A stretch of DNA of 38,861 nucleotides from Penium margaritaceum (Eukaryota; Streptophyta; Zygnematophyceae; Desmidiales; Peniaceae), in contig SZWC01009491.1 in the NCBI GenBank assembly GCA_023375785.1, positions 1-38,861 of the forward strand, written 5' to 3'. How positions within the stretch are numbered: position 1 is the first letter of the stretch; each line of letters begins with the position of its first letter. Below, in pieces: positions 8,482-19,519 of the stretch. The notes below the pieces were generated by a model. It had not been told where the DNA came from and searched no databases. It saw only the letters and a list, made by a program, of their open reading frames with translations. The translations under genes were made by a program, and so were the position numbers.

Positions 8482-9031
8482 TGTGCTATGCTAAACAAAG
8501 CGTAGACGGTGAACATGTATGAGTTGCGAGGCAGAACACCATTTGAGAATTTGTGAAATTGAGAAATATATGATAAGCGGTAGGTGCACTTCGATGAAAA
8601 GTGTCGAAATAACCGAACACATACATACAAGTTTCAAATCACAAACGAGACATAATCAGGTTCGTTGGGTCGATCGTCAAGCGATGCATGTGGAGTCGCG
8701 TTGTGAGTGGTTGAATCAAGAACCTGCATCGGGGAATCGGGGGGCTTCAAAGATCGATGGCAAATGCGAGATGCATCTCTATAAATCTTGATACATCTCG
8801 ATGCGCCGATAAGTCAACCAAAAGGTATTCACACTTCCGTCAATGATTCTTGAAAGTGATCAAAGTTGTCAAAAGGTACCAGAAGGATCGCCGGAGGGCG
8901 GAGGAGTTGGCCAAATTGTCCTCGACCGTCAGAGTGCAAATTGAGGTCTTGATGCGCGGTAGGCTATTTGTGTAATGACAAAAATGCCCACTCATACAGA
9001 TTAGGGACTCGTGTACATGTGGCACGTAACA
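8482..9031 (-). repeat. Family G1 gypsy LTR (3' LTR of the minus-strand element)
   Basis: On the minus strand this 550-bp segment aligns along its length with 24223-24758 on the plus strand. Shared blocks include GAGTCCCTAATCT near the start, GATGCATCTCGCAT, GAAGCCCCCCGATT, ACCACTCACAACG, GATCGACCCAAC, and the end ACGCT..TTT.GCATA.CAC. The minus-strand start TGTTACG is immediately preceded by a purine tract (AAAAGGGGGGAAAG), the normal polypurine tract/LTR junction. It is therefore the 3' LTR of the G1 copy whose pol lies at 16717-20004, separated from it by the copia insertion. Confidence 0.8.
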
Positions 9032-9071
9032 CTTTCCCCCCTTTTAGCCGCGACGTCCCGGCGCGAGTAAA
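9032..9071 (-). other. G1 polypurine tract and last internal bases
   Basis: Minus strand: TTTACTCGCGCCGGGACG, then TCGCGGCT, then AAAAGGGGGGAAAG against the LTR. The purine tract would prime plus-strand DNA synthesis. These 40 bases are cut off from the rest of the G1 internal region by the copia element. Confidence 0.7.
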
Positions 9072-9604
9072 GATTATTGTGTGTGTCGTACACGACTTAC
9101 GGTGACCCCTCGGCTCATGTCCATCCACGTGCAGATCCCTGAGACTGGCGACGGTCATAGAAGACTGGAGGCCGGCGGAGACGGGCGTCCAGAAGACTCT
9201 TGTACTTTTTAGATTCATGCTATGAGATAGCACATAGGCATGCAACATATCATGATGTAGATCTCGTTGATGCGGCCGTTCTGGTTCAAACGGCTCGTCG
9301 TTTTGACATGTTTGCAGGGAGTTATGGCCAAAACTGTGTTTTTGCCACTGTTTTTTCCTGCTAGAAAATAGCGCCCTTGTGCGCCGCGTGTGTGCATCCA
9401 CTAGGTCCGTGACACTATTTAGGTTGTCCAGGCCTCAGTTGTCATCTCTCTCTGCACAGTTTAGTATTTAAAGCTTCTGACACTTGTACATGTGTCCCTA
9501 GCCAACCCCTTGTTGTTTTCACTTTCACCTGTGTGTTCTAGTGAGCTAACTGGCTGGCTTGTACTGCCACGCCAGCGACAGCAGTGCTAGGAAGTTGTCT
9601 TTCA
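9072..9604 (+). repeat. Copia 5' LTR
   Basis: Aligns to 16182-16716 from end to end. The start is decayed to GATTATTGTG (the 3' copy reads TGTTGTTGTG); it ends GTCTTTCA directly before the primer site. TATTTAAAGC at 9465-9474 is a possible TATA-like element, altered to TATTTGCAGC in the 3' copy. Confidence 0.92.
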
Positions 9605-9616
9605 TGGTATCAAAGC
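9605..9616 (+). promoter_or_regulatory. Copia primer-binding site
   Basis: TGGTATCAAAGC, one base from TGGTATCAGAGC, the complement of the initiator Met tRNA 3' end used by many plant LTR elements. It directly abuts the LTR. Confidence 0.9.
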
Positions 9617-10560
9617 CGCGTAGCAGAGGAGCAGCAACCGCAGCAGCAGTGAGCAACCGCAGCCGTTGCCTTGAGTAGCAACAGCAACAGCGCCCCCTGT
9701 CTTGGCGAGAGGTCTTGGGAGGACCCACCACCGTTCCGACCGTTTTCGTCAACAAATCCGCGACATTTCCGTGGCAATTCTGTGATAGCAACCGCCGCTC
9801 CGCGAAAACTCCGCGGTGTTCCGTGGTGACGAGGTCTCCGTAGCGGACGCGGCAACTCCGCGACCACAACGGAGCCCGCCGACAGTGCCGCGGATCTACC
9901 GTGGCCGCACGCGGCGTTCCAAATTTGTCATCCCGCGGTGACGGTGCCGTGACAAATCCACGGTGTTCTACGGATTTGCGATGTTCCGCCGCAACAGCTC
10001 CACAGCGGTTCTGGAACACGCCGGCTGTGCTGCCCAGTCACGAGTCCGCGGCAATTCTGCGGCGGTTCCGCGGATTTCCAGTCGCGGCAGCCCTGCGGTG
10101 GTCGCGGAACGCACTGACAGAGATACCCCGGCAGTTTGCGGTACCCCGCCGTGTTTCGCAACGGTGCGACCGTGTCCAGCTGTAATTGATCCGCGGCAGT
10201 CCACGGACACTCCGCGATGAGGTATACCCCGGAGGTGTTCCGCGGAAGTGTTCCGCGGAGGTGTTACGCAGAGGTGAGGTTCCACGGTGAGGTGTTCCAC
10301 AACAACAACAAAAAAAGGGGGGGGACTGGCCGTCATGCCGAAGCTCACCCCCTCCAGCGCTGCCACCGATGCAACTACCGAGGGCTTCTCCTTCAGCGAC
10401 CAACACCGGCCACCGCCATCGTCACCATAGCGGCAGCAACAGCAGCAGCAACTGCTTCAGTAGCCGCAGCCGCAGCAGCAGCAGTAGCAGCAGAAGCAGG
10501 AGCAGCGACAACAGTAGCAGCCGCAACAGCAGCAACAACAGCGGCCGCCGAGCCCGACAA
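9617..10560 (+). repeat. Copia leader with CCGCGG-rich and CAG-rich repeats
   Basis: Positions 9740-10310 are dense in degenerate CCGCGG and CCGTGG motifs; the last part (about 10227-10300) is a recognisable 13-base repeat of the form GTGTTCCGCGGAG. Positions 10430-10560 are CAG/GCA-rich. Short ORFs on both strands here follow the repeat and carry no domain. Confidence 0.7.
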
Positions 10561-12118
10561 CATTGGCGCGGCAGGTGCACGCGCTGGCTGACCTAGAGGC
10601 GGAGAGCCGCAATAGTCTGACAAGGCAGGTCGCTGAGCTACATAACCTGATCAGTGGCTTACTGCCTGAGCAGCAGCAGTCCTAGTAGTAATAGCAGCAT
10701 CCGTCCGCCAACCCAAGCAAGGACCACCTCGCTCACGACGGTAATGCTGATGAGGTCGTGGAGAGCCTCTCCGAATCTAGCAAGGAGCACGAGGAAAGGC
10801 TACGAGCACGCCTCATCCGCCTGGAGGCGTGCCGCAGAGCGCATGAGGCCAATGCCGCCCTCCAGGGCACGAGCTCCAGCACCGACGCCGGCCCGAGCTC
10901 ATCCCGCCGCCCTCTGAGCTTTGAGGAGCTGGCTTTGCGGGCCCGCCTGGATAAGGGGGTTTCCTCCTCTATGCCCGGCCCCGCAGCGGCTTCGACGGTC
11001 GCTTTGCCAACGGTCAAGCCACCCGAATGGTTTGAGTCGGACCCGCCCGTCTTCCGGACTGGGAACGACTCCAAGTCTTGGGAGCCGTGCTTCCGCATGT
11101 GGGCCATGAGCGAGGGAGTCCTCACCTACTACCTCACTTCATACCAGGCGTCTGACCCCGCCCAGAAATAGATGGCTGTCCGCGCCACTTCTGGCCTGAT
11201 GAAAGCCGCCCCGCACTTCACCAACCGGACTTCAGTCGGTTCCTTGACGATCTGCTGACCGGCTCGGGTGCCGACCCTTGCATGGCGTGGGCACTGGCTG
11301 TCACTCTTTTTGAGGACACCACCTTGGCCTTGACATCCCAGCGCCTTGCCGACTTCAACTCCCTCTGCCAAACTACTCAGGAGTCTGCAGCTGACTACTG
11401 GCGCTGGGTGATCCAGCTGCACGAGGAGCTGGGAGACGATGCCCCCGCGTAGTACTCTGCCCTCCACATCATCCTCTACGGCATCCACCCCGACTACGCG
11501 CGCCTCTTCAGCAACTTCAACAAGAACCTGCTGCGTGACATAGGGAGCAACGGGACACAGCTGCGCTGGGCCACCCTCCACTTCCTGGAGGTCGCCGGCA
11601 TGGACGCAATAAATTGCGCTCGCCGTAGTATCGCTTCAGCTATAGTTGCAGCCGTGTCCTCCTCCCCGCCGTCTACAGCAACAATGGCACCAGCTCAGGG
11701 GAAGAAGGGCCACAAATCATCAGCCGGTGGTTCCAGCGGTAGGACTCGCAACGTCACCAGCACAAGCACAAGCAGCATCAGCCGCAACAGTAGTGGCGGG
11801 AGCAGTATCAACAGGGGCGGCAACAGCGGCTCCAGAAGCTCGACGGGCGGCCAGTTTGTGTGCTTCAACTGTAGGGGTGACCATCACTACCCCAACTGCA
11901 CTCGCCTGAACGGCCGCCCATTGGACTGGGCAAAGGTCACGTGCGGCCTGCAGCAGGTGCACAAGGCACGCGTGTGCCATACATCCGGTGCGACAGCCCA
12001 CTCGGCCACCACTATCGCAGCCGCTCCAGATCAGTCCACCACCACAGCAGGCTCCTCCGCTGACCCTCGCAACCAGGCGCTCGCCGACCGCGACCGGACG
12101 ATCGCTGAGCTCCACTAG
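10561..12118 (+). pseudogene. Copia Gag
   Basis: The gag frame is open from before 10758 (EEHEERLRARLIRLEACRRA, a predicted coiled coil), continues through LPTVKPPEWFESDPPVF and WEPCFRMWAMSEGVLTYYLT, meets a TAG at 11169 (where Trp or Gln is expected), and shifts frame at about 11223. It resumes as PDFSRFLDDLL and runs to a zinc knuckle-like CFNCRGDHHYPNC at 11860-11898, one residue shorter in its second half than the usual CX2CX4HX4C. Further TAGs stand at 11450 and 12116. The family role is capsid formation and RNA packaging. The true start codon is unclear because 10600-10750 contains stops. Confidence 0.75.
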
Positions 12119-15100
12119 CTTCTCCCCTTGCGCTCATCTCAGGGAAGTGCGAGTGTGTTGACTGAGCCGGGGGGTCCTACTGCCTATGGATTGTCTGTGT
12201 CATTGCGTGATGATGCCTGTGGTGGTCCCCATGTTCAGTCGTGTGCGCACGGCGGACCTCATGATGTGTCCTGGTTGCATGCATCTCAAGTGCGCTCCGC
12301 TGGTTGCCTCGTCGTGTCACCCGCCGAGCGTCCTGCTGCAGCGCCTTGTTCCGTCGCCAAGTGCCACGTTGCCCCTTGTACGCGTGTCACCAATGCCACC
12401 TGGGTTGTTGACTCTCGTACCACCCATCACATGACGTGTCAACGTGACGTCTTCTTCGTCTTGCATCCTGTTGGCACTGTTCGCTCTGTCCGCACTGCAG
12501 TTGGCCATGAGGTCCCTGTCCAGGGTGTTGGGGTTGTGTAGTTCACCGGGCCCGGTGGTTCCGTATACATCTCCGGCGTCCTCTTTGTCCTTGATTTGGA
12601 ACTCAGCCTGCTGTCTGTCTGTGCATGCACCAAGATGGACCTGGGTGTCACGCACACAGATGCTAATGCTTGCATCTTTGTGCGCAAGACCGAGGAGACC
12701 GTCCTCAGTGGGACGGTCGTTGATGATCTGTATCACATCTCTGGGTTCTCTATGAGTGCATCCTCCTTGTCTCCTTCTCCCACTTCTTGTGTTTTTGTCG
12801 CTGGTGCTCTGTCCCCCAAGCACCACCATCTCCTGCATCGACGCCTCTGCCACGTCCACCGAGGGACTGTCGACAGGCTGCTCCACACTCAACCTGCTCT
12901 TGGTCTTGATGCGTCGTCCTTCGAGGCACCACCCACGACCGATTGCCAGTCCTATGCTGAAGGCAAGATGCACTGGTCCACCTATCTTGTGTCTGTCTCC
13001 AGGGCTCTACGACCCTTGGAGCTTGTCCACTCCAGCCTCATGGGCCCGCTCCCTGTCGAGTTTCAGGAGGACCACGGCGTGACATTGACTGCTGACTTCA
13101 CGCACATGCGCTGGGTCTATAGTCTACGTCAGAAGAGCAATGCCGCCGTTGCTGTTCGCAATTGGCTGGTCATGGCCGAGCGCTAATCCTCCCACCGCCT
13201 TCAGACCTTTTGCTGTGACCGCAGTGGCAAGTACCTCGGTGACATGGCCCGCTCCTTCACCAAGCTTGGAGTCTTCCACAACCTCTCCGCTCCCGCCACC
13301 CCCCAATACAACAGTGTCTCAGAGCGATGGAACCGCACCATGGAGGATGCAATCTGCGCCATGCGCACGGACAGCGCCATGCCTGAGGCCTTTGCCTTCG
13401 AGGGCATGGCATACATGACCTGGGTCTAGAACCGCATTCGTCACGGCCCCTTCCCAGGTCACCGCACACCCTACGAGCTGTGGTATGGACGCAGCGCGGA
13501 TCTGCACCTGGCCCATGTCTGGGGTGCCCTTGCCTGCGTCTGGTTCACAGCGAAACAGCAGGGGAGCAAGCTCTCTCCGCGAGGTCGCATCTGCGTCTTT
13601 GTTGGTGTATCCCCACGGTCAAAGGCCTGGCGGTTCTGGGACCCTGAGCGATGTCGCATCGTGGAGTCCCATGACGCTCTCTTATTTGAGCATCTCGCCT
13701 TCCGCAACCTTGCTCGCATCCACGCTCTGCGTGCTGCTCATTCCCGTGGGTGTGCCGGACCCCGTAGTGTAGGGGAGACTCCTGTCACGGTTGGCACAGT
13801 GCCCCCGGCCACTATGGTCACTCCGTCGCCAACACCCCCGGTACTATCTCCAGAGGCTGTGCCCACTGGCACCCCCAGTCCCATCCCATCTGCGGCTTGC
13901 TCCTCCGTCCCCGACTCTCCGCTCTTGCCCGTGCCGGAATCCGCGTCTGAGCCTCCTTCTGCATCTGTGACCCTGCCTGATCCTCTGTCTGATTCCACGT
14001 CTGCGACCTTGCCTCATCCTACGTCTGATTCCGCGTCTGAGGCCCTGCCTGATCCTGCGTTTGCATCCGTGTCTGGCTGTGGGCCTTCTCAGCCTCTGGC
14101 CGTGGACATGCCTGTGTCTGCCGTGGGACCGTCCATGGATGCTGAGGCCCCGCCAGCCTCTAGTGGTACACCTGCCGTGCGGTCCACACCGGCATGTGAG
14201 TCAGCAGCGGCCACTGCTCTTGTCCCGTCGGACCCTTACACACGGGCGCCCGGCGGACGCCTCCGCCCTCACCCCGCACGTAGCGTCGTCAGCGATGACC
14301 CGAGCACAAAGGCCCTCGGCCTGAGTACTCGCGGCCTCACTGAGATTCACCATGGCTGTGCCACCGGCATTGCACTACCTGCTCTTGAGCGCGATCTCCC
14401 TCGAGATGCTGCTAAGTCCATGGTGACAATCAACACTCCCTCTGCGACATATGTCCTGGCTACACGCGGTGCACCACTGCTGTCTCCCGATCCCACCAGC
14501 CTACCTGAAGCCTTGTCAGCCCCCAACGCTGAGCAATGGCACGCCGTCTGTCAGCCTGAGCTCGATGCCATCCAAGAGCACGGTGTTTTCAAGCTGGTGG
14601 ACTTGCTGAAGAACCGCAAGGCTATTAAGGCCAAGTGGGTTCTCCGCAAGAAGCTAAAACCAGACGGCACTCTGGAACGCTACAAAGCGCGCCTGACAGC
14701 AAAGGGCTCCTCTCAGGTCCCTAGCGTAGATTACACCGAGACCTTTGCCCCTGTTGGCCGGATGACGACCACGCTCACGCTACTGAGCCAGACGGCACAG
14801 CACGACTGGTAACTCCATCAGAAGGATGTCAACAACGCATTCCTAAATGAGAACCTTGAGGAGGAGATCTCCATGGTCCAGCCACCCGGCTTTGAGGATG
14901 GTACTGGTCGCGTGTACTGGTTACGGAAGGCCTTGTACAGCCTGAAACAGTCACCTCGTTGCTAGAATCAGGAGATCACTAGCACGCTAAGACGTGCTGA
15001 GTACGTTCAGAGTGACGCTGACCCATCCCTGTTCCTCTCACAGTCCTTAGCACCGCTTGCTGCCATCTTCGTCTACGTGGACGATCTTCTGATCGCCTTG

Positions 15101-16057
15101 CCCGACCTGGGAGCAGTGAACGCTTCCAAGGCCGTTCTCTCATCGGCCTACAAGATGAAAGATCTTGGTGAGACCTCTGTCTTTTTGGGGGTGGAGATCG
15201 TGCGCGACCGTGTCCGCTGCACACTCCGTGTCCATCAAGGACGCTATGCAAAGACTGTGGGGGAGCGCTTTGCCCACCTCCTCGCTACCGTCCGCATGGC
15301 CTCCACGCCCATGACCCCTGAGGGGCAGGCTGCCGTAAAGGTGGATGACCCAGCTGACCTGGGGGAGCTAGTCGATGTGACCCTGTATCTGCGAGTCATT
15401 GGCTCGCTCATGTACTTGGCCACCACGACACGGCCCGACATTGCCTTCACTGTCAACCTGCTCAACCAATTCTCGCAGGCTCCACGCTAGCAAACACTGG
15501 AGGCCGCAGTTTGGTGTGTGCGCTACATCCTGTCCACCGCACGCTTTGGGCTCTGCTTTGGCAAGCAGGTGTCCGTTTTGCTCGATGGGTACACAAACAG
15601 TGACTGTGCGTGGAGTCCAGATGGAAAGAGACGCACCGGCTACATCTTTATCTTTAGAGGCACTGCAGTGTCCTGGCAAAGTGGGAAGCAAGGCTACATC
15701 GGACGTAGCACTGCTGAGGCAGAGTATGTTGCTCTAGGCACCGGTACAGCGGAGTGTGTCCGGCTCGTCCGTCTGTTGCGTGAGCTATGTCAGTCTATTC
15801 CCCCCGTGGTTCTCAAGTGTGACAACACGAGCGCAGAGGCCATCGCCAAGGACTGAGGCATGTTCCATGCACGCACAAAGCACATCAATGTCGAGCACCA
15901 CTTCATGCGTGATCTAGTTGATTGTGGTGAGATCCGAGTCATCCACGTGGGCACTGACAGGTAGTGCACGGATTTGTTTACCAAGGCTCTGGGTCGTTCG
16001 AAGTTTCATGCGACCACTTGTTCCGTGGGACTCTGCCCCATTCTTGTTGTAGGTTGA
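12119..16057 (+). pseudogene. Copia Pol: protease, integrase, RT, RNase H
   Basis: A continuous frame from gag. Protease: WVVDSRTTHHMT (12400-12435), with the catalytic DSG changed to DSR. Integrase zinc site: HRRLCHVH then CQSYAEGK (about 12838-12967), with the last Cys now Tyr; the catalytic core has VHSSLMGPLP where VHSDLCGP is usual, so the first Asp is lost; later APATPQYNSVSERWNRT and YELWYGR. A Pro/Ser/Thr-rich linker (13740-14330) follows. RT: KAKWVLRKKLKPDG (14630-14671), [33 protein letters not shown] (15068-15097, catalytic YVDD intact). RNase H: GYTNSDCAW and RSTAEAEYVAL, ending LFTKALG. In-frame stops: 12539 TAG, 13184 TAA, 13427 TAG, 14810 TAA, 14963 TAG, 15488 TAG, 15854 TGA, 15962 TAG. 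Natural end TGA at 16055. Confidence 0.92.
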
Positions 16058-16170
16058 TTCCTCATGTGCCACTGTGCGTGTGCTGTGTTTGCTGTCTGCA
16101 GCGGCTGTGCGTCTCTTGCTCTATACAACGTTAGTGTCTACATGTGCATGGACATGTTTTTGCCCTCCGA

Positions 16171-16181
16171 TCATGGGGGAG
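16171..16181 (+). promoter_or_regulatory. Copia polypurine tract
   Basis: TCATGGGGGAG directly before the TGTTGTTG start of the 3' LTR; the primer for plus-strand DNA synthesis. Confidence 0.75.
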
Positions 16182-16716
16182 TGTTGTTGTGTGTGTCATA
16201 CACGGCTTACGGTGACCCCTCGGTTCATGTCCATCCACGTGCAGATCCTTGAGAATGGCGACGGTGGCAGAAGACCGGCGGCCGGCGGAGACAGGCGCCC
16301 AGAAGTCTCTCATACTATTTAGATTCATGCTGTGGGACAGCACATAGGCATGCAGCCTATCAAGACGTAGATCTTGTTGATGCGGCCGTTCCGGTTCAAA
16401 CGGCTTGTCGTTCTGACATGTCTGCAGGGAGTTATGCCCAAAACTGTGTTTTTGCCACTGTTTTGTCCTGCTAGAAAATTGTACCCTTCTGCGCCGCGTG
16501 TGTGCATCCACTAGGTCCGTGACACTATTTAGGTTGTCCAAGCCTCAGTTTTCATCTCTCTCTGCACAATTTAGTATTTGCAGCTTCTGACACTTGTACT
16601 TGTGTCCCTAGCCAATCCCTTGCTGTTTTCACTTTCACCTGTGTGTGCTAGTGAGCTAACTGTCTGGTTTGTACTGCCAAGCCAGGGACAGCAGTGCTAG
16701 GAAGCTGTCTTTTACA
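16182..16716 (+). repeat. Copia 3' LTR
   Basis: Starts TGTTGTTG and ends TTTTACA. Colinear with the 5' LTR at an offset of 7110 bases at the start and 7112 at the end. Confidence 0.93.
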
Positions 16717-16721
16717 GATGT

Positions 16722-18275
16722 CGCCCAGTAATTGTGGTAGCACCCGTCAATCAAATGATCGACGTCACGCAAGTTGTCATACAGTTCACAGTTGTTGTGC
16801 GTGGCGTCGTAACCGTGCTACTTAACAAGATATTCCGTTGTCTTGCCTCGTTGTCAATGGTTGAGGATGTCCACGATGACGTACGTAGTGTCCTCGTCCA
16901 CTTGTACAAGAGGGAGGGGGCACATCCCTGTAGGGGAATTTCTCGCCGTGGTCCCGGTAGTGCTTAACTCTGGTGATAGGGAACACCGGATGAAATTGCA
17001 TAGTGTCGGGGGGTTTGTGTCGCGCAACCACGGTGTTTTGCATGCGCTCGATCCAAAACAGTCCTAACCATCGAGGTTTGAGCTCCAAACAGTCGGCTTC
17101 GCAAGTTTTCATGTTTGCCGAGCTGAGGAGAACGTTGTTGCCAGCGATGAATACGTCATGACTGCGATGTCAGTTGGTTGCTTGCTTCATCGTCGTTTGT
17201 GTCTTCACGAGCGTCTCCCGTGTTTCATCCCTGATGGTAGAGAAAGTGCGGTGTTGGATGTTGACCAAGGGAATGTTGCTTTGGCAATGAAGTCCGACTG
17301 GTGTGGCGGGAATTTTGCCATACACCACTTCAAACAAATTCTTACCCATTGCGGTGGGTGTTGCCGAGTTATATGCAAGTTTGGCGGTTGGCAATTTGGC
17401 TACCCAATCTGTTTCATGTAGCTCGCGTACAGGAGAATTTGTTCGAGGGTCTGGTTGGTCCGCTCGGTCTAATCGTCGGTTTGAGGGTGGAGCGCCATGG
17501 AAATCTGGATCATGTTGCCATAATGAGTCATACGTTCTCACTTGAAACGGCTGGTGAATTGACTGTCCCTATCGCTTGTGATGGTTCTCGACACATCATG
17601 TAGCCATACAATGTTGTTTAGAAACAGCCGCGTTGTTCCCTCGGCGGTGACGGTGGTTGTTGTCGGGATAAACTGGGACATTTTGGAAAACCTGTCGACA
17701 ACCAGGAGGATCGCGTCATTCCCCTCGGGTATCACTAGTAATCCGGTAACAAAGCCCATGGAGATATCGCTCCACGGTTCTATTGGAATGGGGAGCGGCT
17801 GCAGAAGTCCGGGTGGCCGCGTGCGACGGGAGTTTTGTCGATGGCATGTGTCACAGGATTTGTAGAAGTTGGCCACGTCAGTTTACATCTTGTCCCACCA
17901 TTAGTACTTTGCCATCTTCTTCAGCGTCTTCTCTTTTCCGAAATGTCCGCCTAGACCGGTGTCATGGCACTCTTTGAGCAGCATGCGGTGGAGTTTGGAA
18001 ATCGGAGGTATAAGTGAATCGTCGTCACGACTAGGGTGCGTCGTGCCAGAATTAGGACTTGTCCTATCTGCCACGCATGTTGTAGCCAAATGTGAATCAC
18101 GTTTAGAGATACGCAAATTGCTGTAAATGAAAAGTCGCTCCTTCAGAAACTCAGTCTGGTCGGCAGCTGAGGGCATATACATAGTTGGTTTTACCCGGCC
18201 GGTATGTTGTCGAACCTGGATTCGAGGAACTCCATCCATTGATTTTGAAATCCCCTCAGGTTTGGTTGACTTCAA
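16722..18275 (-). pseudogene. G1 integrase with chromodomain (minus copy)
   Basis: From the right: an intact zinc-binding HHCC site with ECHDTGLGGHFG (about 17985-17950) and CDTCHRQ (17855-17835), then the catalytic core: DISMGFVTGL (first Asp), TSDRDSQFTSRF (second Asp, about 17570-17540), with the region around the catalytic Glu frameshifted. AYNSATPTAMGKNLFEVVYG lies at 17380-17310. The C-terminus (16900-16722) reads, across stops, YVIVDILNH, TTEYLVK-stop-HGYDATHNNCE, which is a chromodomain (usual form EYLVKWKGY....WE). Chromodomains steer integration to particular chromatin. Several stops and frameshifts make it non-functional. Confidence 0.82.
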
Positions 18276-18299
18276 CTATCTTAATGCTTGATGGACGGT

Positions 18300-18560
18300 A
18301 CGTATGACACATCAGTGGCATTCAAGGTAGCATAGCCATGTCTTGTATATGTGTACAACTGCCATCATCTCCTTCTTGTGTACGGCGTAGTTGAATTCCG
18401 GTCCACGCAACATTCGCGACATACACGCGATTGGTTGCTCTCCACTCTCGTGATCATGTAGGAGAACAGCGCCGATGGCTCGATCGGAGGTGTTTGTAGC
18501 CATGACGCAATCGACCGTTGGATCAGCCAATCATTGGAATACTGCCAAGTTCAGGGTGTT
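18300..18560 (-). pseudogene. G1 RNase H (minus copy)
   Basis: DPTVDCVMATNTSDRAIGAV, then HDHESGEQPIACMSRMLRGP and AVHKKEMMAVVHIYKTWLCY. The first catalytic Asp of the usual ATDASD pattern is Asn here (ATNTSD). Confidence 0.82.
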
Positions 18561-18599
18561 CCGCAAAGCAGTGAACGCTTCTTGTTTGTTGTTCCCGAC

Positions 18600-19420
18600 C
18601 GGCACTCATTCTCTTTTTGAATGAGGTCCAGAAGAGGCGTTCACATCGAGGCGTAATCTTTTATAAAATGCCAGTAGTAATTGCAAAAACCAAGGAAATC
18701 TTGGATGTCTCGGACATTGGTCGGTGTCATCCAATCAGCAATTGCTGCCACTTTGTTCAGAACCATGGTGATCCGCCCGTCGTTGATGATGTGACCGAAC
18801 AACTCGATGGAGCAGTGACCGAAGACACACTTCGAGAGTTTCATGAAGAATTTCTCTCTTTGTAAAACTTCAAGGAACTTTTTGGAGACGTCCATCATCC
18901 TCCTCCGGGGTGCGGTTGTACACCAGAATGTCGTTGATATTTAACACAATAAAATTGTCGAGGTATGGGCTGAAAATGTTGTTCATCGTCACCATGAACA
19001 TCGCAAGGGAATTCGTGAGTCGAAATAGCATGACCGTGAACTCAAAATGCCCGTAGCGTGTTCTTCTTGATGTTGGTTTCTAGCACGCGGATCTGATGGT
19101 AAACTCTATGTAGGCTGATTTTGGTGAAAATTTGACCCCCTCGGAGTTGGTCAAAACGTTTGTGGGCACAGGGAAAAGGATAGCTGTTCTTGGTGGTACT
19201 GTCGTTTAACGCCCGGTAGTCCATGCACATCCGCATCTTGCCAAATTTATTTTTCACCAACAATACAAGTGCGGTGTATGGTGAAGTGGATGGGCAGATG
19301 AATCCTTGACCGAACTCTCCTTGAGTCGCCTTTTTAGCTTGGTCAGCTCATGGTCTCTCATCAGATGGGCTCCTTGAACTGTGGGCCGGCTGCTCGGTTT
19401 TAGTTCGCGATGGTCGACGT
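18600..19420 (-). pseudogene. G1 reverse transcriptase (minus copy)
   Basis: LVKNKFGKMRMCMDYRALND (about 19263-19205), FTKISLHRVYHQIRV (motif A, catalytic D changed: IDLR is usual, here ISLH), then YLDNFIVLNINDILVYNRTP (about 18975-18920), where the catalytic YLDD has become NIND. LSKCVFGHCSIELFGHII and DFLGFCNYYWHFIKDY follow. Loss of catalytic Asp residues shows an inactive enzyme. Confidence 0.85.
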
Positions 19421-19519
19421 CGTATTGGGATGGGAAGTTTTTGGGAGTTCGTCATTGAAGGTGTCAGCAAACTCTCGGATGAGAGGTGTGCACTCCTCAG
19501 GAACCATTGCAAAATTCAT

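Larger units (their letters stand above)
9072..16716 (+). mobile_element. Ty1/copia LTR retrotransposon, full length, decayed
   Basis: Order: LTR, primer site, long GC-rich leader, gag, protease, integrase, RT, RNase H, purine tract, LTR. The copia order (integrase before RT) is clear. The LTRs differ at roughly one base in ten by eye, so the insertion is old. One frame runs from 11225 to the pol end at 16057 with ten in-frame stops and no frameshift; a single frameshift at about 11223 separates the gag N-terminus. It sits inside the minus-strand G1 element between chromodomain and polypurine tract. Flanks GTAAA (left) and GATGT (right) do not form a target duplication. Confidence 0.93.

Noticed and set aside
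9546..10406. Several overlapping ORFs in the copia leader
   Set aside because: They are translations of CCGCGG-type repeats with no conserved motif, and they lie before gag.
10746..10785. CTGATGAGG near a CTCTCC stretch as a hammerhead core
   Set aside because: CGAAT instead of CGAAA, no stem I or III, and it lies inside the copia gag frame.
11225..16057. TAG reassigned to glutamine, as in some green algae
   Set aside because: Two TAGs sit at conserved Trp positions (14963 in place of the usual Trp after SP.C, and 15488), TAA and TGA also occur in frame, and several catalytic residues are lost, so decay explains the stops better.
9067..16721. 5-bp target duplication for the copia element
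   Set aside because: Flanks GTAAA and GATGT do not match.
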